Origin: Puccinia triticina
Lineage: Eukaryota > Basidiomycota > Pucciniomycetes > Pucciniales > Pucciniaceae
Assembly: GCF_026914185.1 (NCBI RefSeq)
Contig: NC_070564.1
Location: 62,001 to 126,000 of the forward strand
Length of the DNA: 64,000 nucleotides
Direction: 5' to 3'
Every line of letters starts with the position of its first letter. Positions within the stretch are counted from its first letter, which is position 1. A model generated the notes under the pieces. The model was given only the letters and a program-made list of their open reading frames with translations, was not told the DNA's origin and searched no databases. The position numbers and the translations under genes were made by a program. This document shows, piece after piece, positions 10,661 to 21,290 of this stretch.

Positions 10661-10959
10661 CAGATTAGTTTACTACCGGATTGGTGCTAATCTTGGCCGT
10701 CAACCACATTGGTGAGTGCCAATTCAATGTGTAAGTATGGTGTATGCACCTGCAGCTTATGTCAGCTGTGTTTGCTGCATACATTTGAGTGGGGAGCAGT
10801 GCCCGCATGCAAGGCTTACTCCCAGGATTAGCAAGGAGTAAAGCTACTCCTCCTTAGTCCATATCGTACTCCAAGGAGGAGTCTAGTCCGGCTAATGCGG
10901 TTGCCAAGGTGGATTAGCTATGCTAATCCCTCCTTAATCCGCGACTGATGTGGATGATC

Positions 10960-11307
10960 TAAGTTAGCCCGGATTAGGGCACTTAGCTTGACCCTGCACC
11001 TGCATTGGGTTGGATCAACTGGGTATCAACTTGACCCAGAGCTCCGTTTGAAGCTAGTGAGGTCTAAATGTAGACCCCACTAATCCTGGGACTAATCCCA
11101 AAATGAATATTCATCATGCTTGTTAGCATGAACTTTATGTGTTTATGTGCCAAGCACATAACATACAGGCACCTAAACACACAACCTCCGACAGCCTTGG
11201 ACCTGCTAATCCCCACCCATGCGGATGGCCAATTGGATTAGCCTATTCCAATTGTAATCCGAGCTACTTAGCCCAGGCTAATCTAGCCACAGATGCAGAT
11301 GCTCTTA
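10960..11307. repeat. AGAGCATCC-family element, copy B
   Basis: Shares long stretches with copy A at 1.8-2.5 kb (TTAGGGCACTTAG, GGATCAACT..GACCCAGAGCTCCGTT, CACCTAAACACA, and the terminal GATGCAGATGCTCT). Probably a truncated or rearranged copy. Confidence 0.6.
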
Positions 11308-11721
11308 GGGGGGTTTACATTAAGGCTGATTTCAAAATCAGCCCCCAAAACCAGCAGATGCAGCTTTTGAAAATCCTGAGAAAGCAAAAAGGTTTGGCTG
11401 GGCAGCTCTCCTTTGGAAGCAATCTGCCATGCATAAACCTTACTCCAGGTGCATGAGCAGACAAAATCAACATTGCTTTTTTGCAATGTGAAAGGGGGGA
11501 AAGCAATGCTGATTCTGCTTTCACTGTGCACATTGGAAAAAAGCAATGCTGATTTTGTCTGCTCATGCACCTGTGAGTAAGGTTTATGCATGGCATGATG
11601 GCAGATTGCTTCCAAAGGGGAGCTGCCCAGCCAAACCTTTTTTCTTTCTCAGGATTTTCAAAAGCTGCATCTGCTGGTTTTGGTGGCTGATTTGGACATC
11701 AGCCTTACGTGAACCTGCCTA
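11306..11721. mobile_element. Foldback element with TA target duplication (GGGGG-TTCA family)
   Basis: A 412-bp near-complete inverted repeat, 11308-11719. Left half GGTTTACATTAAGGCTGA...CAGCAGATGCAGCTTTTG is mirrored by the right half, ending TCAGCCTTACGTGAACC. The dinucleotide TA flanks both sides (11306-11307 and 11720-11721). Almost the whole element can fold on itself. Confidence 0.7.
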
Positions 11722-11764
11722 TTGGATGGTTTTAGTATTGTGTGATATCTCTCATTGTACTTAA

Positions 11765-11919
11765 TAAGGGGTTTCAAATTAGACCCGCGCATGAAACTTG
11801 CAAGGCAAGGCATGCCAATGTTCAACTCAAATGTTGAACATTGACTTGCAGTCTCCCTGCAAAACTGGGTTATGCAAAGTGACCTGCATGCACGTGCGGG
11901 TCTACTTTGAAACCCCCTA
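11765..11919. mobile_element. MITE with TA target duplication (GGGGTTTCAAA termini)
   Basis: Left end AGGGGTTTCAAATTAGACCC is inverted at the right (GGGTCTACTTTGAAACCCCC); TA lies on both sides. It contains a further internal palindrome around AATGTTGAACATT. Same terminal style as the elements at 42.06 and 62.27 kb. Confidence 0.7.
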
Positions 11920-12237
11920 GTACATGCACAGCAGTTGTTGGCTCAAACCTAGTTGATTAGTTAACTTCCTGATGGTGTTCCACTTCTCTCTTTCTTTAAC
12001 ACTCAACACATTAAGGGGATTCACTTACAAGCTGATTTGGAAATCAGCCAAGAAAGCATGAAAAAATTTGAGGACTGCTCATGCAGCTTGATGCAAGGAA
12101 ATTACTGCAGTTGGCCTTGAATAAGCAAGGCAAACCAGCAGGGATCACTACCAGCATATTTGGCTGGGTTGAAGTCATCCCAGTTTAACTGGGATGCACT
12201 CAACCAATTTAAACTTGGTTGATCTCAACCAATTCAA

Positions 12238-12459
12238 GGCCCTGTTTGGCAGCGTCATATTACGCAGTGTAATAATAGGAAACATGCTACATTACAGATG
12301 GTAAAACATGTCTTTTTAGGATAATCTTTTGAAAGTAAACCCTCATAAGGCTTGGCAGTTTACTTCCAAAAGATCAGGCGGAAAAGTAGTGTCTTACACA
12401 ATGTAGGGGGACATGGCAAGATTATTTATTGCGTAATAATCACGCTGCCAAACAGGGCC
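12238..12459. mobile_element. PIF/Harbinger-type MITE (GGCCCTGTTTGGCAGCG)
   Basis: 222-bp element with inverted ends GGCCCTGTTTGGCAGCGT and ACGCTGCCAAACAGGGCC, flanked by CAA on the left and TAA on the right. One mismatch from a TAA target duplication, as used by Harbinger/Tourist elements. Confidence 0.7.
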
Positions 12460-13223
12460 TAATATAACCCCAAGGGGGGTGGTACCTTGGATTTATATTT
12501 CATCAGTTCAGATCACCCAAGTTTAAATTGGTTGAGTGCATCCCAGTTTAACTGAGATAACCTCAACCCGGCCAATTGTGCTGGCAGTGGGTGTTCACAC
12601 TGCCCTCAGCTATTCCAAACAACACAGATTTCAGTCCTTAAACACATAACACATAGAGACTTTGCTGAGTCCAACTAGCCACCCTACTTAAGGATTGTGT
12701 TGAGTGGATGTTGGGTATGGGTATTGATTTATATTTAGCTAATATGTGGATTTCAAAATAAAGTTTTCAGCAGAATTTTTCTGGTTGAGGGGCCGGTTGC
12801 TGGAGGCACTGCTTATGTAGTACTTTTTTAAGGTTTATGCAGGTAAGCTGTATATGCAGTCAAACCATCCATGCAAAATCCTCAAAATGAGGCTAAAGTG
12901 AACCCCCCTATTGTTTGCTTCACCCACTGCTCTCTCAACTCACCATCTCTAGGTATTTTCTCTCATTTGCCAATGTGCCTCATCCATTAAAGACTTTAGT
13001 ACTAGATACCCGCCACAGGTACTCCCCAGCAGCCAAGCTTGGTTGGTCAATATAATTTTGTATCTCAATTGAAGGATCATGCTTCATGCACTACCAAAAA
13101 TTAACATGTGCACTACCAAAAAGTAGTGCAAAAGCTTGGAGCTGTACACAGTTCTCCACTCCAAAACAATAGTTTTTTTGGAGTGCTCAGCTAGCCAATC
13201 CAATCTCTTTGGAAATAGCAACC

Positions 13224-13714
13224 CTCTTGACAACAGTGGGTCAGCTACGCTAACATAGCTGTTAGCGTAGCGTAGCGCAGCGCAAATGCGCTATTTTTTA
13301 GCGTAGCGTTAGCGCAATTGCGCGCATCTGCGCTAACGCTACGCGCAAAGGATGCAAAGCTATTTTAGCTTTTAGCGTAGCGTTAGCGCAGATGCGCGCA
13401 ATTGCGCTAACGCTAAGCACGCAAGGCGCAAAAGAGCGCGCGCTATGCTGCGCTAAAGCGTTTTTTGCGGCAAAAAAGTGCCTTTTTTCCGCTAAAAGCG
13501 CCTTAGCGCAACGTAGCGTAGCGTAGCGGCTGTAGCGCAGCGCTAACGCTAAACAAAAATTGGTATGCTGTTAGCGCCGCTGAAAATTAGCAAAGCGTAG
13601 CGGCGCTAACAGCGCGCTAACGCTATTCAAAAAAGGTTGGCGCTTTTTGCCGCTACGCTAAACTTTAGGGCTAAAATTGCGTAGTTTAGCGTAGCAGCCC
13701 ACTGTTGCTCTTGA
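13224..13714. mobile_element. CAAC...GTTG element 1, TAGCG word lattice, 7-bp target duplication
   Basis: Element 13231-13707 (477 bp) starts CAACAGTGGGTCAGCTACGC and ends with the inverse (GCGTAGCAGCCCACTGTTG), flanked by CTCTTGA on both sides (13224-13230, 13708-13714). The interior is saturated with TAGCG/CGCTA words in both orientations (TTAGCGTAGCG, GCGCTAACGCTA), giving many alternative hairpins. Non-coding. The termini resemble those of the elements at 40461 and 18804. Confidence 0.85.
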
Positions 13715-13890
13715 TAACCAGTCTGTACCGTTCATCAAGAGGACTCAACCCTCTCAATGGCTGGTGCAGACCTGTCATTGAGGGGACTCAACACTCTTGA
13801 TGACCAGTAAAGACTGGTCATCAATAGGATACAAACCTCTCTATGACCGGTACAGATCAGTTGTTGAGATGACTCAACCCTCTAAATGGC
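13715..13890. repeat. Diverged minisatellite (TCATCAAGAGG / CTCTTGATGA)
   Basis: Several diverged units of about 30-60 bp, alternating TCATCAAGAGGACTCAACC-like and inverted CTCTTGATGACCAGT-like stretches. Confidence 0.6.
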
Positions 13891-14504
13891 CAGTGTGGGA
13901 CTACTCAAAGGGGGGAATAAAGCTTGGAAGGGAGATGGATAGCAACACTAGTCTTAGTGTAAGCTATGCAAGGATGCTGGTGAGGCTGACTTCCTGACTA
14001 ATGCCGAGGGGATGAGAGTAACACTAAGAAAAAAGAAGAAAATATAGGTGTGGCTGATTTCTACTTGATCTTAGGAACTAGTACTCACCATGGAAGTTTC
14101 CTCAGCACTTGCATGCAAGTGCCATCTCTTAACTCAGTCATAGATTTGGTTGGATCTCACTTAGATTCTGGTTTGAAGGCAAGGTTCATGTCTGCCACAA
14201 AATATCCTGAAATGACCTGGAACAATAATTGATGTATTGTGTAATGTATGTGTAAAATGGATGCTATACCTACGCCAAAACAAGGCCATTTTAATGATAA
14301 GTTTTACTTGACCCTCAAGCTTGACCAAAGTTCCTCATATTTCAATTATCATGATTTTCAACCTCTTAGGAAACCCATACCCAGTAGGTTTCTCTGAAAC
14401 AGTTTATTTATTTATTTTCAGGGCACACACCAAAAAGCTGCCAGTTCTTTTTAATTTGTTTCTATTACACATGGTGAAAAATTTGGATGGAGTGTAGTGA
14501 TACT

Positions 14505-14839
14505 GTGGGAGGTAGAGCTGGTCCCTAGTACCTGTTGGCGGGTACATGTGGAAGTGCGCAGGTATCCGCCGGGTGCGGGTGCGGTTGTCCAGTCTGGGTC
14601 CAAATTCAGGCAGGTACCTGTGCACAAATTTCCATTCTGCACAGCTCTGCTTGCCCCTAGTGCCCATTGGCGGGTACTAGGTACCTGTGGACAGGTACCC
14701 ATGGAAGTACACAGGTAACTGCCAGCAGGTTCCAGGTACGGTTGCGGGTGTCCATTCTGGGAATTCTGGGTCAAAATTCAGGCAGGTACCCACACCCGCC
14801 GCGGGTAACCGGGTGCAAAGTGTCAGCTCTAGTGGGAGG
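14505..14839. mobile_element. hAT-type MITE (TAGAGCTG ends, 8-bp target duplication)
   Basis: Element 14513-14831 (319 bp) starts TAGAGCTGGTCC and ends CAGCTCTA; the 8-mer GTGGGAGG flanks it perfectly (14505-14512, 14832-14839), diagnostic of hAT elements. The interior is a lattice of GGTACC, GGCGGGTA and GGTACCTGTG words. Terminus TAGAGCTGACACTTTGCAC (right end, inverted) resembles that of the 17583-19576 element. Confidence 0.8.
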
Positions 14840-15369
14840 TCTGATTTTGCTCTGGTACTATGGTTTGAATTTGGCGCTGTGGGGCCAGCTGTCACACCAC
14901 CATGTAACCTGTGCGGGTTCCTATGACACATTGTGTCACACAAACGTACGCGCGCGCGTTTGTGTGACACGTAGACATCACCCAGCCATATCATGCCAAG
15001 ATGAGTGCCCCGCAATCCCAGGGGCAAATTAGCTGAATCCTTTAAGAATTGTATCTGATTTTCATTCATCAGTACAGAAATCCTGTTGAGGAGCTTTTCT
15101 GAATCCATTCACAAACCCTGGGTAATCTGTGACTCCCCTGGGCTTGTCCCAGAATTCTAACTCCCTTGGGACAAAATTTAGCAGCTGAAGAATGTGTCAC
15201 ACAAATTTACACATGTGTGATGGTGTGTCACATTTTTCATCACTGAGCCAAGTGATGCCAGCCTGAGTGAGCCAGGGGCTTAGGTGGACACTTCAAAAAC
15301 TGTTTATAACATTCAGCCATATGTACAAAAATGATTTTGGTGATATTTTCTGAAGTCATACACAGCAGA

Positions 15370-15524
15370 GCTGTGTAGAATGGCAATTTGTGCGCAGGTA
15401 TTTGCCTGAATTTGGACCCAGACTGGACACCCACACCCGCCGGAGGATACCTGCGCACTGCCACAGGTACCTGCCCCTGGGTGCCAAGTACCCGTCAACG
15501 GATGATAGGGGCCAGCTTTAGAAA
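15370..15524. repeat. Inverted relative of the GGTACC-lattice MITE
   Basis: Read on the minus strand this matches the left part of the 14513-14831 element (CTAAAGCTGGCCCCTA, GGGTACTTGGCACC, GTCTGGGTCCAAATTCAGGC). It makes the region 14.5-15.5 kb a large imperfect inverted repeat. No clean target duplication was seen. Confidence 0.55.
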
Positions 15525-16611
15525 TATATGATTCCCATGGTAAATACCTTGTTTCTGCCAAGTATTAGATATTGCTTTGCAAGGTAGTTGAGAATGTGTT
15601 CTAAAATAGTTCCAGTAATAACTAGATTCAAGTTTGAGATTGTTTTCAATTGAATTCAACTCCTTTCCAAAGTGGCTTCAGCTCAATTGAGCATAAGTTA
15701 AACATAAATTCATCATGAATTCAGCATACATTGAGGCTCAAGTTCCAGGTTATATCTAACAGGTTTCTTAAACAATATTGTGCAATTGCACTTGCACACA
15801 AGTGCCACGCAAACTCCCATGGTGACTATGAGCTTAACTACTGTTTGGCTACTGAGGATGAGAGGGTTAGGGCAATAATTGAAGAGGGGGAAGCAATGGA
15901 AATGATTCAATAGAAATGGTGATTTCAGAGGTACAATGGGCAATGTTCAATTGCAATGGTTTAGGGGAATAGCAATGATTTCAATAAACAAATGGGTGAT
16001 AAGGAATTTCTACTGTAATTTCTGCATAGTCTTCACTGGGGAATCTACACAGTTTGTCTTATGTTGAGCGCAAGATGAGCAATCAAGAGGAATTCTGGCT
16101 ATGGGAAGAAAGACTGCACAAATGGGGAAGATGATGTGAACATAGTAACAACTTGTAATGATGAGCACTACTGAAAGAGTTAAGCACATATCCAATGATG
16201 TAATGTGTACAATAGGCATAGTACATGATGAGCAATGTATTTAAAGGGTTTAACATGTCAAAATATATCTGTCAAAGGAATGTACTATAATGATTTAATT
16301 AAGTTACTAATGAAATGAGTGTTGTAAATAATGAAGGCTGTAGGTTTTCTGTAAATCTTATATTCTTTATAACTATTGAACCATTGAAGATAAAGGGGTA
16401 CTATATGTGAGTGACTATAGGTGAAATGAGGCGTAAAATCTGAATATGCAATAATAATGAACTATTTGTGAAGGGTTATGGGGTAATGGGCAATGTAATG
16501 ATGAAGATATGTAAAGAAAAGATACCAAAATACTACTTGTGGCTTGGGATGGAGCACCACACCAGTACAGAAAAGTCAATGAGAGGGTTGAAAAGACAGT
16601 TACATTGTCTC
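15525..16611. other. AT-rich filler, nothing recognised
   Basis: Low-GC sequence with short frames only; no domain, terminal repeats or splice pattern identified. Confidence 0.4.
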
Positions 16612-16830
16612 CATGACCGGTGTGTCCCAGTCATCAAGAGGTTTGAGCCCTCTTGATGACCAGCAGGTCTCAGTCATCAATTCTGAGAGGGCTGAGTCCC
16701 ATCAAGGACTGGTCAGTCCCGGTCATCAAGAGGGGTGAGTCCTCTCATTGACTGGTTGGTGCCAGTCATTGAGGGGGTTGAGTGCTCTTAATTACCATCT
16801 GGTACACTTCCAGTCAGAAAGAGGGCAGTT
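16612..16830. repeat. Diverged minisatellite (GTCATCAAGAGG), mirror of 13715-13890
   Basis: About seven imperfect units containing GTCATCAAGAGG or its inverse CCTCTTGATGACC, positioned just inside the right end of the 13086-17063 element. Confidence 0.6.
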
Positions 16831-17075
16831 GAGTTCTCTTGATTTCATATTCAGATGACCGGGGTGCCAAGGAACTTAAGGAGTGCAGGATGCTACACTC
16901 AAGCAAAGCTGGAGCAGGGTAGACTGCATTTGGAGTGCGCAAAATATCACTCCAGCTTTGTTGGAGTGTAGCATACTGAACTCCAAGATTCTTGGAGTGC
17001 ATGGAGTGCACAGAATGCACTACTTTTTGTTTGTAGTGCATGTGGTAAATTTTGGTAGTGCATAAAAACTTCCCC

Positions 17076-17574
17076 AATAAATTATACCAGTCCAAGGGGA
17101 TGAGAGGATCAAAATTTAATTCTGTCCTCCTTCCTGTTGGATATATTTAACTTTATAGTTCCAAGGGGAGAGACTGTTGAGATGTTGTGTTTCTTTTTCT
17201 GTTTTCTTTTCCATATGCTTCCATCCTGTCTTCTGTTTTCTTCTCATGTCACAATCTGTGACATCTCTTCTTGTAGGTAGACTAGGTCAGCCGGGCATAC
17301 GTGGAAACTCTTCTCTTCATCCTTTCCGCGCACTGTCCGTCTGGCCTAGGTTAGTGCTCTTGTGTTTCTTTTCCATCTTTCTCTCTTCTTTTCCTTGCAA
17401 TGAACTCATCCTTTCCGCGCACTGTCCGTCTGGCCTAGTTCACTACAACAGAGACCTCTCCTTCCTCTGGGCACATTTGATTTCTTGTTCCTCTAGGAAA
17501 GATTGAGTTCTCTTTTCTCTTGGAAAAATCAAGTTATATTGTTTGAAGAGAAATGAGAGAATTCCTGTCAGCCC
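17076..17574 (+). repeat. Possible copia-type LTR fragment with 33-bp direct repeat
   Basis: AAGGGGAGAGAC followed by TGTTGAGATGTTGTG (17175) looks like a polypurine tract joined to the start of a Ty1/copia LTR. A 33-bp stretch containing TTTCCGCGCACTGTCCGTC occurs twice (about 17318 and 17407). The LTR's right edge could not be fixed. Confidence 0.35.
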
Positions 17575-19584
17575 AATGCTACCAGAGATGGCTGTTTTGA
17601 ATCCGGATACCTGTTTGTGTTTGGGTATCCGAGACCTTTTTCCCCCATTTCCAAGCATCCGCATCCGCTGGCAGATACCTGATTGGGTGCGCGGATACCC
17701 GCAGGGGGTATTTGCCGAAACCTGCAGGGGGTATTTGCGGATACCCGCCCACTGCCAAGCACTAAGACATCATGAAAAATATTTATAACTATTTAAATAC
17801 TAGCTGTGGTGACAGAAGATCACTCGACTGTCACCACAATATCTACAGTAGACCTCCTTTGCTTGGTCTTGGTCTTGGAACTATTTTGTTGTTCTTCAAG
17901 GTATTCATGGAGAGCAAGCGGTTTGATCTTGTTGTTCTTTGAATAGAACAACAAGGCCATACCACAACTTACTGATTTGGGATGAAGATTGTGTCTCCTT
18001 GTGGAGACATAGTCCTGGCCAAAGCTGAATGTACGCTTGACATCAACCGTGGTGGCTAAGTGTAAACAGGGGCAAGAAAGAAATAAAAGTTTAACTCATT
18101 CAGACTTCAGTAAATCTCACCTGGGCAGCTCATCACGTCGAGGGCCATCTGTAAGAGCCCATGGTGATTATTTTCATTCCTCTTCTGCTTGGTCCACCAC
18201 ACAAGACCGTTTACCGGTTCCTCTTCATCCAAAAACAGGCCACCAGAGAGCCATGCATCTAACGGGTCCAATGAGGTTGATCAATCTCTTGTTGCTGAAA
18301 AGAATACACTGGATGAATGTTTTACCAACTTACCAAGACGTTGCTCATTGGTCATATCAGATCCCCATGGTGTGGTGCTTGGGGTTGTTGAGTGTTCATT
18401 ATCTTGGTTGTTGTTTGTTTCCTCAATTGGCTCATTGTTTTTGTCTTTGGAGCGCTGTTTTCAGGCCGCTTTTGTTTTTTCATGATTCTATTTGAGGATA
18501 TTTGGTGGCTGTTGGGGATATGCTGTCTGGTGTCTGTTGCTGATATGCCGTTTGAGGATATAGGTGGCTGTCTGGGGATATGGGGTGGATACAGAGGAAA
18601 TTACCTGTCAGGGGATATGGGGTGGCTCTTGGAGCCCGTTGGAGATTGCGTGCTGCGCAGCCGCGGGTCACAGGAACCTAGATGGGCGGATGTTGGTGGG
18701 GAATATCCGGATACCCGCTGGACTCTCCCGGAAATCCAGACATCCACATCCGAATCCGCTATCTGCCAGCGGATACCCGCAGGCATGGAGCGGATAGCAG
18801 ATACAACAATGAGCCTTTACTATACAGATATTGGTATAGTATTGTTATCGTATTTTTTTTTGGTCCAATAACAATACTGTTATTTCCATTTTCAGTAATG
18901 GATTTTTAATACTATATCCAATTACATGAGTATTTTTTCTTTTTGGATAATACTATATCCAAATGAAGGAAGAAACCAAAAAAATCTCAATACTATACTG
19001 GCCAGATGTGGCCAGTACCACTACTTTGTATAGATGAAAATCTATCTATTTATTGGGCTTGGGGATTAGAGCACCAAAGCCTTTGCGGCCTCAGCAAAGT
19101 CCCCTGAGAAGGAAAAATCCTCACAAAGCCACATAAGGCTGCTGACCAATTGTGAAATAGTTGAAGGGAACAAACCACCAGATCTGGAGCCACACACATC
19201 TGCAGCCGCATAGAACAAGAGCTACCCAGTGTTCCTGATAAGCCTGTGCTATTACCACAAGGACCAGGTAAGTGTAATGGCTTGCCTGCACAATCATCAG
19301 GAGCCCACATTTCATTGCCTTATGTTTACACCTGGTTAAGTGCATTATCGCGGTAACCAGGGGCAAAAAAAGTTACTATACCTGTATTTTTTGTTTCAGA
19401 AAAAAAAACAGAATACTATACGGGCCATGTGGACCAATGGCCAATACTAGTACATTTATTAGTATAGGTTGGTACAACCAGACCTATACTATAACAGAAA
19501 GGCCTGGTTATTGTAGAGTATAGTATAGGCCCATTGTTGGCAGATACCCGCGGCGTGTGCAAAGTGGCCATCTCTAAATGCTAC
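17575..19584. mobile_element. hAT-type element (8-bp target duplication), non-autonomous
   Basis: Element 17583-19576 begins CAGAGATGGC and ends GCCATCTCTA, with the perfect duplication AATGCTAC at 17575-17582 and 19577-19584. Subterminal regions are full of GGATACCCGC/GCGGATA words. It was itself the target for the CAAC element at 18804-19539. The interior frames (such as 18037-18495) show no transposase domain. Confidence 0.8.
18797..19546. mobile_element. CAAC...GTTG element 3, ATACTATA lattice, 7-bp target duplication
   Basis: Element 18804-19539 (736 bp) starts CAACAATGAGCCTTTACTAT and ends with the inverse ATAGTATAGGCCCATTGTTG; GCAGATA flanks it on both sides (18797-18803, 19540-19546). 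The interior repeats ATACTATA/TATAGTAT and AATACTATATCC words. Nested inside the 17583-19576 hAT-type element, so younger than it. Confidence 0.85.
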
Positions 19585-19659
19585 AGACGGGTCCAAGTGG
19601 GAAGAAGGTCAAGACTGATCCAAGGGAGAGGAGGAGAGATGAAGGACAGACCAGAAGGA

Positions 19660-21290
19660 CACTCTTTTTTTTGCTTGGATCAATTCAGTTGTATCAAACT
19701 TTCTATTGAAGCTTTGACTAGATTTCTAAGGAAACAAAAACCAGAACTAACAGCAAGAGTGAATTGTGAGAATGGGAGCACAAAAAAGAGAATAATAAGA
19801 GAAACAAACCCTGGGATTATGAGCTGATATGAGAAAAGGCAACCAGGTAGAAGGAGACAGGACTAGAGATGGGAGTGATTTTGAGTTAGTTGAGTGTGAG
19901 AGTTGGATGAGATGAGGAAAGAAAAAACTAGGCAACACAGGAGACTGAGAAAAAGTGGACATAAAAGAAAAAAGAGAAACAACAGGAGTTGAACTAGGAA
20001 AAGAGGAATAGGTTCAGTGAGTTCAATCAAAGAGAAGATCTGGGTATGTTTTATTCACCATGAACTTGCGGAGAAGCACCTTCAGATTTTATTCTTGAGA
20101 TGGTTGGCAAAGGAATTGGGGATTGTTGGAAGCAGCAGGATCTTGATCTTGATGCTAAGTTTGATATAACTATGATGAAGAGAATTTTTTGGTCTAGATC
20201 CCTGGAGATGTGGAGAAGTAACTTAGTTTTGAGTTGATGATATTGCTTGACAGCACAGCAAGGACATGTGATGAATGTGGCACATGCAGTGCATGACAGG
20301 AGTGCACAGCTTGAGTTTTGAAGAGTATTGGGCAAGTTTCAACACCCCCCTCAACTTGGTGAATAAAAGAACAAAAAACATCTTTTGCAAAGTCAATTCA
20401 AGGATTTGGTGTTGCTTGCTTTTGTCAGAGTATAAGCCACCATTTCGTTGGACGGTATCAGAGTTACATTAATTTCATTATTATTTTTCAATTCTGTGAG
20501 CCACTTCATCTTGATGTCTAGATGCTTTGTCTTCAAGTTTGATCCAAAGTTTTTTAATTTTTCAGCTATTCCTTCATTGTATATGTGAAATGTTGAGGGT
20601 TTCAGATTTTCATTCCATAGTTATTCTACTAAAAAATTTATCCATTGATTTTCTTGCACACCATTGGCAAGAGCATTCATCTCAACTTCTGTGGACAACA
20701 AGGTAATGTTGCATTGATGTTTGCTGTTCTAGGCAATAGTGTTGGAATTTCACGTCTCTCTCTCTCCCTTCCTTTCCTTTCCTCACCTGTCACTCATTCA
20801 TTCCCTCCAGATGAATATAGTTCTGGATCAGGTCTGAGAGTTAGATGCAATTTCATTGTGCCTTTCACTTAATTCCAGCAGTGCAGTACCTCCTTCCAGT
20901 GTGTGATCCCGGGATCATTGTTGAATCTAGAAAGAATGGAGACTGCAGGAGCTAGATCAGGTCACGTTCTGAATTACAAGTAGTTGAGAATACCAGTGAA
21001 CAACCGGTAGTTGATATTGAGTTTTTAAAATTCTTCTCTTTCTTAAGGAGTTGCAGCTTTAAGTTGAACTGCAACGGACAAGGGAATGTTCACCGGCTTG
21101 CAGTTGGTCAACCCAATCATTCTCAGTCCTTTTTTGGTGAGCTTTTGTTGAGAAAGAGTAATACAATTGTCAGAATTTTTGACATCCATTCCAAGTAGGG
21201 TGTCCAGATCATGAACATTTGAGTTGGGAAAGCGGTGCAAGAACAGGCCTTTGAAGATCATTTCTTGGTTTGCAATAATAGATTTTCCTG
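19660..21290 (-). mobile_element. Decayed Ty1/copia retrotransposon 3' half
   Basis: On the minus strand, 21261-21043 reads LLGMDVKNSDNCITLSQQK...NCKPVNIPLS, the end of a copia reverse transcriptase. It is followed by YRLFTGILNYL / PDLAPAVSILSRF / HWKEVLHCW fragments and, at about 20700-20360, an RNase H segment (LLSTEVEMNALANGVQEN, KTKHLDIKMKW). In-frame stops and frameshifts are present, so it is inactive. A polypurine tract TTGAGGGGGG directly precedes TGTTGAAACTTG at 20344, the start of the 3' LTR, which runs leftwards; its outer end could not be defined (about 19.66 kb). No integrase or gag part was found. Confidence 0.7.

Larger units (their letters stand above)
13086..17063. mobile_element. 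Large composite TIR element (~4 kb), non-autonomous
   Basis: ATGCACTACCAAAAATTA at 13086 is inverted at 17033-17063 (TAAATTTTGGTAGTGCAT), and similarity continues inward for about 70 bp (GTGCACTAC, AAAGTAGTGCA, CTTGGAG words on both sides). Just inside each end lie diverged tandem blocks with TCATCAAGAGG/CCTCTTGATGA (13715-13890 and 16612-16830). The centre holds hAT-like MITEs (14.5-15.5 kb), and a CAAC-type element is nested at 13231-13707. No transposase domain was recognised in the interior frames. The call rests on the TIR pair and the mirrored subterminal arrays; no clear target duplication was found. Confidence 0.5.

Noticed and set aside
18037..18495. 152-residue frame inside the 17.6-19.6 kb element as its transposase
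   Set aside because: Contains none of the hAT core or dimerisation motifs seen at 56-58 kb.
20450..20465. GGTATCAGAGTT resembling an initiator-tRNA primer binding site on the plus strand
   Set aside because: It falls within the RNase H coding part of the minus-strand copia remnant, so the match is coincidental.
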